Assembly (NCBI GenBank): GCA_016201205.1 | Contig: JACQDF010000169.1 | Coordinates: 47,740-111,739, forward strand | Length of the DNA stretch: 64,000 bases | Direction of reading: 5' to 3' | DNA from: Acidobacteriota bacterium | GTDB taxonomy: Bacteria > Acidobacteriota > Terriglobia > Bryobacterales > Bryobacteraceae | In this document: in pieces, positions 20,793-29,514 of the stretch | Position numbering within the stretch: position 1 is the stretch's first letter | Layout: each line of letters opens with the position of its first letter | The notes under the pieces: model-generated | Told to the model about the DNA's origin: nothing | The model's database searches: none | What the model saw: only the letters and a program-made list of their open reading frames with translations | Made by a program: the position numbers and the translations under genes

Positions 20793-22043
20793 TTACTTCC
20801 CTAATGCCTCCAGCAACAACGCCGCCCCTGTTTTCACCCCCGCCACCAGCGCGTCTTCATCTATATCAAATTCCGCCGTATGATTCCCTGCCGTCAGCCC
20901 GCGCGCCATGTTCCCGCCGAACAGCCAGTAAAAGAACCCCGGGATCTCCTTCTGGTAATACGAAAAATCCTCGCCGCCCATCACCGCCGGCGTCGAGACC
21001 ACATTCGCTTCCCCGATCGCCCGTTTCATCACCGCCGCGCTCCATTGCGCCAGACCCGCTTCATTCGCCGTCACCGGATACGAGAACGAGCCCCACCGCA
21101 GCTCATACTTCGCTCCGTGCGCCGCCGTGCATCCTTCGAGCGTCTGCCGCATCATCGTCCGCACGCCTTCGCGCACGCCCTCGCTGAACGTGCGGATCGT
21201 CCCCCGCATCTCGACGCTCTCGGCCACGATGTTGTGCCGGTTGCCTCCGTGAATCGTGCCGATCGTCAGCACCATCGGCTGCATCGGATCAATCTGCCGG
21301 CTGCGAATCGATTGCAGCCCCAGCACGCACTCCGACCCGACCGTCACCGCGTCAATCCCCTGGTGCGGCCAGGCCGCGTGAGACCTCTTTCCGCGAATCA
21401 CGATCGTGAACTCGTCCGCCGACGCCAGCGCCGGCCCGATCGAGTACCCCACTGTGCCCGCCGGGCCCGCCGTTCCCACATGCAATCCGAAAATCACCTT
21501 CGGTCGCGGATTGTCCAGCGCCCCTTCCTTGATCATCAGCGGAGCGCCGCCCTCTTCCACTTCCGGCGGACCTTCCTCGGCCGGCTGGAAGAGAAACTTG
21601 ACGCCTCCTGCCATCTCGGCCCGCATCCCCGCAAGCAACTCCGCAATTCCCAGCCCGACCGCCATGTGCACATCGTGCCCGCAGGCGTGCTTCACTCCTT
21701 TGTTCCGCGACTTGTAGGGAACCTCGATCGTTTCTTCGACCGGCAGCGCATCCATGTCCGCGCGCCATGCCACCACCGGCCCGGGCTTGGCGCCCTTCAG
21801 CAGCGCTACCACGCCATGCCGCGCTATGCCCGTCTTCACTTCATCGAACTTCAGCGCCCGCAGCTTCTCCGCGATCGCACGTCCGGTGCGCTCTTCGCGA
21901 TTCGACAGCTCGGGATGCATGTGGAAATCGCGCCGCGTCTCGATCAGCTTCCCCTTTAACGCCGCGGCCGCCATCGCGATGCGTTCCTCGCGCGTCTGGC
22001 CGGCCAGGCTCCACATGCAGAGAGAAAGGAATGCCCATGTCAT
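20793..22043 (-). CDS. M20 family amidohydrolase/peptidase
   Basis: RRDFHMHPELSNREERTGRAIAEKL; ADMDALPVEE; HACGHDVHMAVGLGIAELL; VMGGEDFSYYQKEIPGFFYWLFGG. Confidence 0.94.
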   Translation of the reverse strand: MTWAFLSLCMWSLAGQTREERIAMAAAALKGKLIETRRDFHMHPELSNREERTGRAIAEKLRALKFDEVKTGIARHGVVALLKGAKPGPVVAWRADMDALPVEETIEVPYKSRNKGVKHACGHDVHMAVGLGIAELLAGMRAEMAGGVKFLFQPAEEGPPEVEEGGAPLMIKEGALDNPRPKVIFGLHVGTAGPAGTVGYSIGPALASADEFTIVIRGKRSHAAWPHQGIDAVTVGSECVLGLQSIRSRQIDPMQPMVLTIGTIHGGNRHNIVAESVEMRGTIRTFSEGVREGVRTMMRQTLEGCTAAHGAKYELRWGSFSYPVTANEAGLAQWSAAVMKRAIGEANVVSTPAVMGGEDFSYYQKEIPGFFYWLFGGNMARGLTAGNHTAEFDIDEDALVAGVKTGAALLLEALGK

Positions 22044-22079
22044 GGGTTCCAGTGTACGAAAACCGGGTCGCGGCCGCCT

Positions 22080-23876
22080 TCAGCGGCGCTTCTCCCAATC
22101 GAGATACGCCAGCCGCACCTCTCGCGCGTTCGCCCAGCGGATTGCGCCCGTGCGCACAAAGTCGTGATCGATGGCCGCCAGCCAGCGCTCGAACATCGGC
22201 GTTGCGGCGGCGAAGTCGCGCACCTTTTTCGAATTCACGGCGATGTACCATGTGTTGACACGATCGGATTTGGCGAACGCGAGCTGGCGGCGCAGGTATT
22301 CGGTGGCGACCTGGAAGTCGCGATCGTCGAGTGAAGGCGGCGGGTCGATGCGATCGAGAGGGCGGTTCCAGAGGCCGGTCATCTGCCGCTCGTGCAGTTT
22401 TTCCAGCTCGTCGATCGAGTCGCCGGGGATGTAAATCAGCTTGCCGGCGGGGTCGTGTTTCAGGAAAGCCGCCGTGGATGCGATGCGCCACGGATGAACG
22501 CGATCGGCGCGATTGTATGGGACGGTCTCGTGATCGAACACCGAGCCCGGCGTCACATCCGGCATGAGAATCGAGAAGAACCCGAGCGTAACGTCGATGC
22601 CGTTCGCGATCGCGTCCTCGACCCAGTTGCTGTTGCCGCGGCCCCAGTGACCGAACAGGTAGACCGGCGTGGCGCCGGATGCGCGGATGGCGTTCAGAGT
22701 ATCGCGGCTGAGTGCGCCATGGGGGAAGCCGCCGATGGCGAAGTTGCACTGCTCGAGTTCGGTGAGCAGCGAGTCGCGCGCTTGCTCGATCGCGGTGACG
22801 AAGCCCGGCTCGACGTCGAGATTGATCCGTGCATTGTGCCTGCTGAACACTCGACACAGCGCGCGAAGGCCGCCGGCCACCTGCCGGTAGCGCCCGGCGC
22901 TGACCTGGCTGCCCTCTTCGACGTGGATGACGAGGCTGATCAGCATCGGGTTCACCGGCGCCGCCGGCGCGTCGAAAACCATCTCTTCGATGAACCGGAT
23001 CACACGCGCCGGATTTTGCGCCAGCCGGCCGGGCAGGAGCCCGATCGTGTCGCGATCCGTATGCCGGATGTTCACCGGGCCATCGCCGCCGCGGACCCAC
23101 GGCGAGCCGGCGTTGAGGGCGGTGTTCAGCGCGTGGATCGCGTGGCCGTAATACCAGTTGTGGACATGGTCGAGCTCGCCTTGCAGCCGCAGGTAGCGGC
23201 AGCGCAGGTTCTGCATCAGGCGGAAGGCTTCGCGCTCGGCCCAGTAAGCTTCATCGTTGAGGGAAGCGCCGACAAATTGCCGCGACATCCACTCGCCCTG
23301 TTTGTCCTCACTGGGGAATGGCGGCACGGCTGCCATCGTGCCCGGAATGTTGAGCATCAGCACGTGCCGGTTGGTCGGCCCTTCGGCGTCGATCCAGAAC
23401 TTGACCTTGGCGCCGCGGTGGAGCGCGCCGGCTGCCAGGATGTTGCCGCTCGAAAACGAGATCAGGCCCACGCCGGCGGGATCGACATCGGGTCGGGTGG
23501 CGACGTAATCGAGCAGTTCCTTGAGCTGCTGCTGGCGCTCGGGTCCATACTTGTCCTTGACGGCGTCGGGCGATGGGTTGTTCTCCGTTCCGGGGAAATC
23601 GAACAGCGCGATGGCGATTCCTTTTCGGACAAGCAGGTCCGGATCTTGGATGCCGATGCCGCGCATGCCGTTGGCGGCCCCGCCCCACGGGATGACGTAG
23701 ACGACGGCCGGGGAACGGGTGGGGGGCAAGGACCGGCCCACAGGATGATGGAAGACGACATGCATGGACTGGCCGCCGGAAAGGGGAATGCGGAGATCCT
23801 CGGCTACCAAGGCGGCAGCCATGGCGGCAGCCAGGGCGGCGATCAGGAGCAGCAGTTTTGACACTAATGAAATCAC
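22080..23876 (-). CDS. Two-domain protein: alpha/beta-hydrolase-like N-terminus plus polysaccharide-deacetylase-like C-terminus
   Basis: YVIPWGGAANGMRG...GVGLISFSSGNILAAGALH (serine-hydrolase-like) followed by MLISLVIHVEEGSQVSAGRYRQVAGGL...INLDVEPGF...EQCNFAIGGFPHGALS. GTG start at 23876. Confidence 0.65.
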   Translation of the reverse strand: MISLVSKLLLLIAALAAAMAAALVAEDLRIPLSGGQSMHVVFHHPVGRSLPPTRSPAVVYVIPWGGAANGMRGIGIQDPDLLVRKGIAIALFDFPGTENNPSPDAVKDKYGPERQQQLKELLDYVATRPDVDPAGVGLISFSSGNILAAGALHRGAKVKFWIDAEGPTNRHVLMLNIPGTMAAVPPFPSEDKQGEWMSRQFVGASLNDEAYWAEREAFRLMQNLRCRYLRLQGELDHVHNWYYGHAIHALNTALNAGSPWVRGGDGPVNIRHTDRDTIGLLPGRLAQNPARVIRFIEEMVFDAPAAPVNPMLISLVIHVEEGSQVSAGRYRQVAGGLRALCRVFSRHNARINLDVEPGFVTAIEQARDSLLTELEQCNFAIGGFPHGALSRDTLNAIRASGATPVYLFGHWGRGNSNWVEDAIANGIDVTLGFFSILMPDVTPGSVFDHETVPYNRADRVHPWRIASTAAFLKHDPAGKLIYIPGDSIDELEKLHERQMTGLWNRPLDRIDPPPSLDDRDFQVATEYLRRQLAFAKSDRVNTWYIAVNSKKVRDFAAATPMFERWLAAIDHDFVRTGAIRWANAREVRLAYLDWEKRR

Positions 23877-23887
23877 AATGATACTAT
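23858..23887 (+). promoter_or_regulatory. Candidate sigma70-like promoter of the YVTN gene (leaderless)
   Basis: TTGACA (23858-23863), 18-bp spacer, TACTAT (23882-23887); ATG at 23895. Confidence 0.45.
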
Positions 23888-23894
23888 CGCAGCC

Positions 23895-25793
23895 ATGCGT
23901 TTCCTGGGCAAGACTGCCCTGGGGCCGGAGCCGGCCAACACGGTGGGCATCTACGGCGTGGTCGCCGTTCCAGAGCGCAACCGGCTGTTCTGCTCGAATC
24001 TGCACACACCCTGGCTGACCGTGATGGACACCCAGCGGCGCCTCTTTGTGGGCACGATTGCACTCGAGGAGCGCGAGCAGCGCGGGCTCATGGAGATGGC
24101 GCGGCATCCGCGCACCGGCCACGTCTGGGTCGCCAACGAGCTGAAGCACTGCCTGTATGTCGTGGATCCGGTGGTGGAGAAGCAAATCGCCGTCGTCGAG
24201 ACGGGCCGCGAGCCGCACTGCCTCGATTTTGATTCAAAGACAGGCCGCCTGTTCGTGTGCTGCGGCGCTGACAACGCGGTGCTGGTTCTCGGGCCGGACC
24301 ACAAGCGGCTTGGCATGATCAGTGTCGGGAAAGCGCCATGGGGTGTGGCGGTGGATGCGACCCGGCGGCGTCTCTTTGTCGTGTGCCAGGGCGATGCCAC
24401 ATTATGGCGGCTGGATCTGGACCGGCTTGAGCCGCTGGGGCGGCCCATCCCGCTCGGCAGGATGCCGCGGTCGGTGGCGGTGGATCCGAAAGACGGCAAG
24501 GCGCTGGTGGCGCACCGGCGCGAGCGGCGCCTGCTGGCGATCGACGGCGCTTCGGGCAGCGTCCTCGGCAGCGCCGAGATCGAGTGGGACGCAGTCGGCG
24601 TCACCATCGACGACCGCTATCGCCGCATCTACGTCGTGAACCGCATGGGGCGCCTCGAAGAGGAAATCGGCCAACCGGCGACGGTGAGCGTGATCGACGC
24701 CGAGCACATCCGCACGCTGCGGCACGTCAAGGTGGGCAAGATCTCGCATTATCTGGCGCTTGATGAGCGGCACGCCTACGTGGGCAATGAGGATTCGCTT
24801 GACGTATCGGTGCTCGATCGCGAGCGGATGGAGGAGATCGCCCGCATCCGAGGCCTGGGCCAGACAGTGGATGAGCTGGTGGTGCACCCCGCGAATGGAC
24901 GTATTTATGTGCCCAGCCACCTCACCGGGGAAGTGATCATCGCGGATCCGGCCGGGCGGCGCGCGGTGGCGCGCGCCAAAGTGGGTAGCTGGCCGAGCGG
25001 CGTTGGAATCGACAGCTTCCGCGGGCTGGTCTACGTGACCAACATGGACAACGGAACGGTGACGGTGCTCAGCGACCGCGATCACAGCCAGGTGGCGGAA
25101 ATCGATCTGGGCGTGGGCACGAACAAGATTCACCGGCTGTGGTCGCGGGTGGCGGTGGACGAGCAGCGCGGCAAGATCTACGTGACCTTGACACGATTCC
25201 ATGGCGTGGCGGTGATTGACAGCGCCACTGGCAAACTGGTTCACCGCGCAAAGCTGGGCGAGGACAATCCGGACACGCAGGCGGCCTATGTGCGAGCGTT
25301 CGAGCTGGCGGTGGCGGTGGATCCGGAAACGGGGCGGGTTTATGTGCTGAACGGGCACAAGGCGCGCCTCTCGGTGGTGGACGGGCCTGCGGTGGACTTG
25401 AGCGCGCTCGAACTGCCGCTCGAGCGGCGCTACAGCCCGTTTGCGTCGCTGGCGGTGGATGCGACCCGCAAGCGCTTGTTTGTCTACAACTGGATCATTT
25501 CGACTCAGACGCACAAAGTAATCGGCTCGCTTCCGCGGGAGACGGCGACCGGAGTCACCGCCGTGGATGCCGGGCGCAACCTTATCTATGCGCATGGCCT
25601 GCGCGGGCTGAGCGTGCTCGATGGGAAAGACTTTCGTCAGGTGGCGTTTCTGCCGCTCGAAGCCGAGCCCGGCGGCGAGCCATCGGACTTGCGCACGCTG
25701 TACGCGGTGGACCACGCCCGCAAGCGAATCCACGCCGTGCGCCATATCATGCTGACAAGCAATGAGCTGGAGACTTACGAGGTGAACCTATGA
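23895..25793 (+). CDS. YVTN/NHL-type beta-propeller repeat protein
   Basis: Repeated units such as ...VDPKDGKALVAHRRERRLLAIDGASG, VDATRRRLFVVCQGDATLWRLD, VDPETGRVYVLNGHKARLSVVDG. Confidence 0.85.
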   Translation: MRFLGKTALGPEPANTVGIYGVVAVPERNRLFCSNLHTPWLTVMDTQRRLFVGTIALEEREQRGLMEMARHPRTGHVWVANELKHCLYVVDPVVEKQIAVVETGREPHCLDFDSKTGRLFVCCGADNAVLVLGPDHKRLGMISVGKAPWGVAVDATRRRLFVVCQGDATLWRLDLDRLEPLGRPIPLGRMPRSVAVDPKDGKALVAHRRERRLLAIDGASGSVLGSAEIEWDAVGVTIDDRYRRIYVVNRMGRLEEEIGQPATVSVIDAEHIRTLRHVKVGKISHYLALDERHAYVGNEDSLDVSVLDRERMEEIARIRGLGQTVDELVVHPANGRIYVPSHLTGEVIIADPAGRRAVARAKVGSWPSGVGIDSFRGLVYVTNMDNGTVTVLSDRDHSQVAEIDLGVGTNKIHRLWSRVAVDEQRGKIYVTLTRFHGVAVIDSATGKLVHRAKLGEDNPDTQAAYVRAFELAVAVDPETGRVYVLNGHKARLSVVDGPAVDLSALELPLERRYSPFASLAVDATRKRLFVYNWIISTQTHKVIGSLPRETATGVTAVDAGRNLIYAHGLRGLSVLDGKDFRQVAFLPLEAEPGGEPSDLRTLYAVDHARKRIHAVRHIMLTSNELETYEVNL

Positions 25794-27316
25794 AGAGCCT
25801 GCTGGTGTTTGTTCTGGCCGCTGGAGCGGCATTCGCGGCCGCGCCGCGCTACCTCTACATGTTCCACAACATCAATTCGTTTCTGGACGAAGAAGACCAG
25901 AAGCTGGCGGTGGAGGCGTTCCGCTCGATCGAAATGGTAGGCCGCAAGCACGGGATCACGGTCGAGCATTTCTTCACCGGTCTGAGCTTCCAGATGCACC
26001 GCAAAGTATCGCCGGAGCTGCTCGAAGAGCTGAAAAAGAGCGGCCGCGATTATCATCATCACGGCGCCAACCGGCCGCCGATGCCGTTCCTGATCGCGCG
26101 CGTGGGAACCAAACCGTGGCCGGAGGCGATCAAAGTCGTGGAAGACTACGAAGGCTGCGCGCTCGATCCGCAGAGCGGGAAAGTGGATTGCTCGGGGACC
26201 GGCGGGCTGAAGGCGATGGTCGATTACTTTGGACGGCCTCCGCTGTCGACTGGGCGTTTTGTGCGGGCGCCGATCGCGGCTTCGATCAAGGACAGCTACG
26301 GGGTGCGGATGGGCGTGGGTACGCACGACTGGTTCGGTCTGTCTTCGTCATGGCTGTGGTACATGGGCATGCTGAACCGGCCCGATGACGCGTTTGTGCA
26401 TCCCAACTGGGACTTCATGGAATGGGCGCGCGCGGATTGGGCCGCCAGGCGAGGGGAGGATGCATCGAAGCTGCCGCGCAACAACCCTGCCGAGCCGGTG
26501 GACCTGTTCGTGAAGATCGAGCAGCGGCTGGCGCAACTGGATCCGGACACAGCGGCGTTCCTGGTCTTCGGCTTCCACAACAATGATTTGTTCGGCTACA
26601 ACCAGCAGAACAGCCGGCGCTTCCCGCCGGAGTACCGCAAGTTTTTCGTCGAGAAGATGGACGAATTCCTGGGATGGGCTGTCGGGAAAAAAGGCTTCCG
26701 CCCGGTGACGCTGCGCAAGGCGTATGAGATGGCGAAAGCGAACGACGCGCCGCCGGGGGCCGGCGACGCCAAGGCGATCGCGGCCCAGATTATTGAGTCC
26801 GTCGAGAAGAAAGGGACGCTTCCGCTGACGGTGAAAGGCTCGCGGGGCGGGCATTCGCTGGCCGAGGCATGGCAGTTGCTGGCGGCGAAGGTGTCGGGAA
26901 AGAGCGCGCCGGTGCGGGATCTGCTCGGCCCGACGGAGATGGCGCCCAAGCTGAGCGAGGCAGTGACGTTCTCAGCAGCCGAGGTGCGGGCGGCGGCCGA
27001 GGCGTTGCCCCAGGCCAAGTCGATTCCGGCGGCGGCGCCGGTGGCGGGCAGGATGGTGAACGCGGCGGAGTTTCTCTACGCGATGGCGTGCGTGGCGGGC
27101 GGCGCCGGCAAAGCGACTGTGAAGCCGCTCGAGCTGGCGCCGCCAGTGAAACCGCGCCAGGAGCGCTTCGACGACGTGCTGTCGCTCTTGCAGATGTGGA
27201 CGCTGAAGCCGGCGTACTTCGACAAGCGCGGCGGCAAGCAGCAGCTTGCGACCAGCGTGGACATCAACATCCGCGGGCCGGGCCAGACGCGGCCGGGCCA
27301 GCGGCCGCCGTTCTAA
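25790..27316 (+). CDS. Secreted polysaccharide-deacetylase-like protein with C-terminal repeats
   Basis: Signal peptide; [22 protein letters not shown]...[13 protein letters not shown]; two C-term segments [16 protein letters not shown] and [16 protein letters not shown]. Confidence 0.55.
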   Translation: MKSLLVFVLAAGAAFAAAPRYLYMFHNINSFLDEEDQKLAVEAFRSIEMVGRKHGITVEHFFTGLSFQMHRKVSPELLEELKKSGRDYHHHGANRPPMPFLIARVGTKPWPEAIKVVEDYEGCALDPQSGKVDCSGTGGLKAMVDYFGRPPLSTGRFVRAPIAASIKDSYGVRMGVGTHDWFGLSSSWLWYMGMLNRPDDAFVHPNWDFMEWARADWAARRGEDASKLPRNNPAEPVDLFVKIEQRLAQLDPDTAAFLVFGFHNNDLFGYNQQNSRRFPPEYRKFFVEKMDEFLGWAVGKKGFRPVTLRKAYEMAKANDAPPGAGDAKAIAAQIIESVEKKGTLPLTVKGSRGGHSLAEAWQLLAAKVSGKSAPVRDLLGPTEMAPKLSEAVTFSAAEVRAAAEALPQAKSIPAAAPVAGRMVNAAEFLYAMACVAGGAGKATVKPLELAPPVKPRQERFDDVLSLLQMWTLKPAYFDKRGGKQQLATSVDINIRGPGQTRPGQRPPF

Positions 27317-28848
27317 GGAACACGCGCAAAACGGACCGCGCCCGCGGCAGAGACACTCCGGTGTTCCTCAATGGCTTGGCGCCGCGGGACGCGGCCTTTG
27401 CGCTTCTGAGATGACTCCCCTTGGAGCGAGAGATCAAAGTACAGGAAGAATTCATACGGAACCGGGCGCAGGTTCACTTGCGCCAGCTCGCGCTCTCTCT
27501 TGTACGTGATCCACGTGTCAATGACATCGGGCGTGAACACATCGCCCTTCAGCAACCACTGATGATCCCGCTCCAGCGAGTCGAGCACTTCTCCGAGCGA
27601 GCCCGGCGTGCTCTTGATGCCGGCAGCCTCCTCGGGTTCCAGGTCGTACAGGTCCTTGTCCATCGGCTCGCCCGGTTCAATTTTGTTGTAGATGCCATCC
27701 AGGCCGGCCATCAACTGTGCCGCGAAGCACAGATAGGGGTTGCAGGATGGATCCGGACATCGGAACTCGACTCGCTTTGCCTTTGGGCTGCGGGAGTAAA
27801 CCGGAATGCGAACGGCCGCCGACCGGTTGCGCTGGGAATAGGCAAGGTTGACAGGCGCCTCGTAACCGGGCACCAATCGCCGGTAGGAATTGGTGGTCGG
27901 TGCGCAGAATGCGAGCAGGGCGGGCGCATGTTTGAGAAGCCCTCCTATGTAATGCAGCGCCATCTTGCTGATCTGGCCGTACGTGCCCTCGGCGTAAAAG
28001 AGGTTGGTATTGCCTTTCCAGAGGCTCTGGTGGGTGTGCATGCCTGATCCGTTGTCGCCAAACAGGGGTTTGGGCATGAACGTCGCAACCTTCTTATGCT
28101 TCCGAGAGATGTTGCGGATGATGTATTTGTAGTACATCACGTTGTCCGCCATCTTGGTGAGGGGCGAGTATTTCATGTCAATTTCGCCCTGCCCGGCCGT
28201 GCCCACCTCGTGGTGATGGACCTCGACGGGGACGCCGACTTCTTTCATCGCGAGGATAAACTCGGAGCGCAGGTCTTGCTGCGTGTCGGCTGGCGGGACG
28301 GGGAAATAACCTTCTTTATGCCGCAGCTTGTAGCCCAGGTTCGGATTCTCCTGACGCCCGGTGTTCCAGACCCCCTCCTCCGAATCAATGAAGTAGTAGC
28401 CGCTGCAAGCGGTCTGGTCATAGCGGACATCGTCGAAGACGTAAAACTCCAGCTCCGGCCCCCAGTAGCTCACATCGGCGAGGCCGCTGCTCTTCAAGAA
28501 CAGCTCGGCCTTTTGAGCGATGTAGCGCGGATCGCGGCTGTAGTGCTGCCGGGTCACGGGATCGAGCACATTGCAGATCAGATTCAGGGTTCGGATCTCG
28601 AGCACCGGGTCGACATACGCGGTCTCGGCATCCGCGATCAGCAACATGTCGCTTTCATGAATCTGCTGGTACCCGCGGATGCTCGAGCCGTCAAAGCCGA
28701 TTCCGTCCTCAAACAAGTCATCCGTAAGGTCTTCCACGGGGATGGAAAAATGTTGCCAGACGCCGGGCAGATCCACAAACTTCAGGTCTACAATTTTCAC
28801 TGCGGCGTCTTGTGCAATACGCCGAACATCATCTACGGTCTTCGCCAT
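27313..28848 (-). CDS. glnA: Type I glutamine synthetase with 38-aa C-terminal extension
   Basis: [60 protein letters not shown] (adenylylation-type loop); canonical end [10 protein letters not shown] then SLQGESSQ...ARVP. Confidence 0.96.
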   Translation of the reverse strand: MAKTVDDVRRIAQDAAVKIVDLKFVDLPGVWQHFSIPVEDLTDDLFEDGIGFDGSSIRGYQQIHESDMLLIADAETAYVDPVLEIRTLNLICNVLDPVTRQHYSRDPRYIAQKAELFLKSSGLADVSYWGPELEFYVFDDVRYDQTACSGYYFIDSEEGVWNTGRQENPNLGYKLRHKEGYFPVPPADTQQDLRSEFILAMKEVGVPVEVHHHEVGTAGQGEIDMKYSPLTKMADNVMYYKYIIRNISRKHKKVATFMPKPLFGDNGSGMHTHQSLWKGNTNLFYAEGTYGQISKMALHYIGGLLKHAPALLAFCAPTTNSYRRLVPGYEAPVNLAYSQRNRSAAVRIPVYSRSPKAKRVEFRCPDPSCNPYLCFAAQLMAGLDGIYNKIEPGEPMDKDLYDLEPEEAAGIKSTPGSLGEVLDSLERDHQWLLKGDVFTPDVIDTWITYKRERELAQVNLRPVPYEFFLYFDLSLQGESSQKRKGRVPRRQAIEEHRSVSAAGAVRFARVP

Positions 28849-28913
28849 GATCAGAGGTCTCCTTGTGGGGGTGTCCCGCTGCCGCGCTGTTCTCGCAAGC
28901 CACGGGAATTGTA

Positions 28914-28946
28914 GGTCATTCTACGCCCCACGAAGAATGACCACAA
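28914..28946 (-). promoter_or_regulatory. Palindrome overlapping a candidate promoter upstream of glnA
   Basis: Perfect 9-bp inverted repeat GGTCATTCT (28914-28922) / AGAATGACC (28934-28942). On the minus strand TTGTGG-N17-TAGAAT overlaps it. Confidence 0.45.
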
Positions 28947-29197
28947 GGGTCCTGTTTGACGCCCCTGGATGGCACGATGTATTTCCTTCGGGCCCCCGCG
29001 CTGAAGGGTCTGTGGAGGATTCCCGCCAATGGCGGCGCCGCATAGGGGGTGCCGCGGCTGGAGCAAGTCCAGGCATTCAGGTGGTGCATGAATCCGGTTT
29101 GATGATGGTGGATGGTTTTCAATAGGTCCAGGTGAAACCCAGGCTCTGATCGCGGACGGGGCAGCTCCTGTTATCATCAAGGACAGACGGTGATAAC

Positions 29198-29359
29198 ATG
29201 ATCCGGACTCAAGTCAGTCTCGACGAGCGCGAGTACGGTCTCGCCAAGAAGCACCCAGCCGGGCACGCACCTTGGATGAAATTCGCCGGCCTGGTCGAGA
29301 CCGGAGATTCACGTTCCAGCCAGTCCGTCGATGATCTCGTTTATGGTCAAAAGGACTGA
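29198..29359 (+). pseudogene. Degraded VapB-type antitoxin relic
   Basis: MIRTQVSLDEREYGLAKKHPAGHAPWMKFAGLVETGDSRSSQSVDDLVYGQKD: start and end look like an antitoxin, but the middle appears deleted. Confidence 0.6.
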
Positions 29360-29414
29360 GTGCTACCTCGACACCTCAGCGCTGATCGCGTTCCTGGATC
29401 GCTCGGACAGTTAG
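29343..29414 (+). pseudogene. Truncated VapC/PIN-domain toxin relic (23 aa)
   Basis: MVKRTECYLDTSALIAFLDRSDS*; typical PIN N-terminus (YLDTSALIAFLDRS), overlapping the antitoxin end; stop lies at the boundary of the 92-bp repeat. Confidence 0.7.
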
Positions 29415-29504
29415 CGCCTGTCATCAAGTAACCTTTCCAACCGCTCCTTCACAGTCGCGGCTCGGAAGCCCTTGCTGAGCCGCGCGCGTCAGCAAGCGGT
29501 CCCG
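29413..29504 (+). repeat. REP-like 92-bp repeat, copy A
   Basis: agcgcctgtcat...ccaaccgctccttcacagtcgcggctcgga...cttgctgagccgcgcgcgtcagcaag...; about 86/92 identical to 58284-58375 by hand count. Confidence 0.9.
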
Positions 29505-29514
29505 AACGTCCGGA

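Noticed and set aside
22671-23100. 419-aa and other alternative-frame minus ORFs within 21841-23100
   Set aside because: Out-of-frame shadows of the M20 and hydrolase/deacetylase genes.
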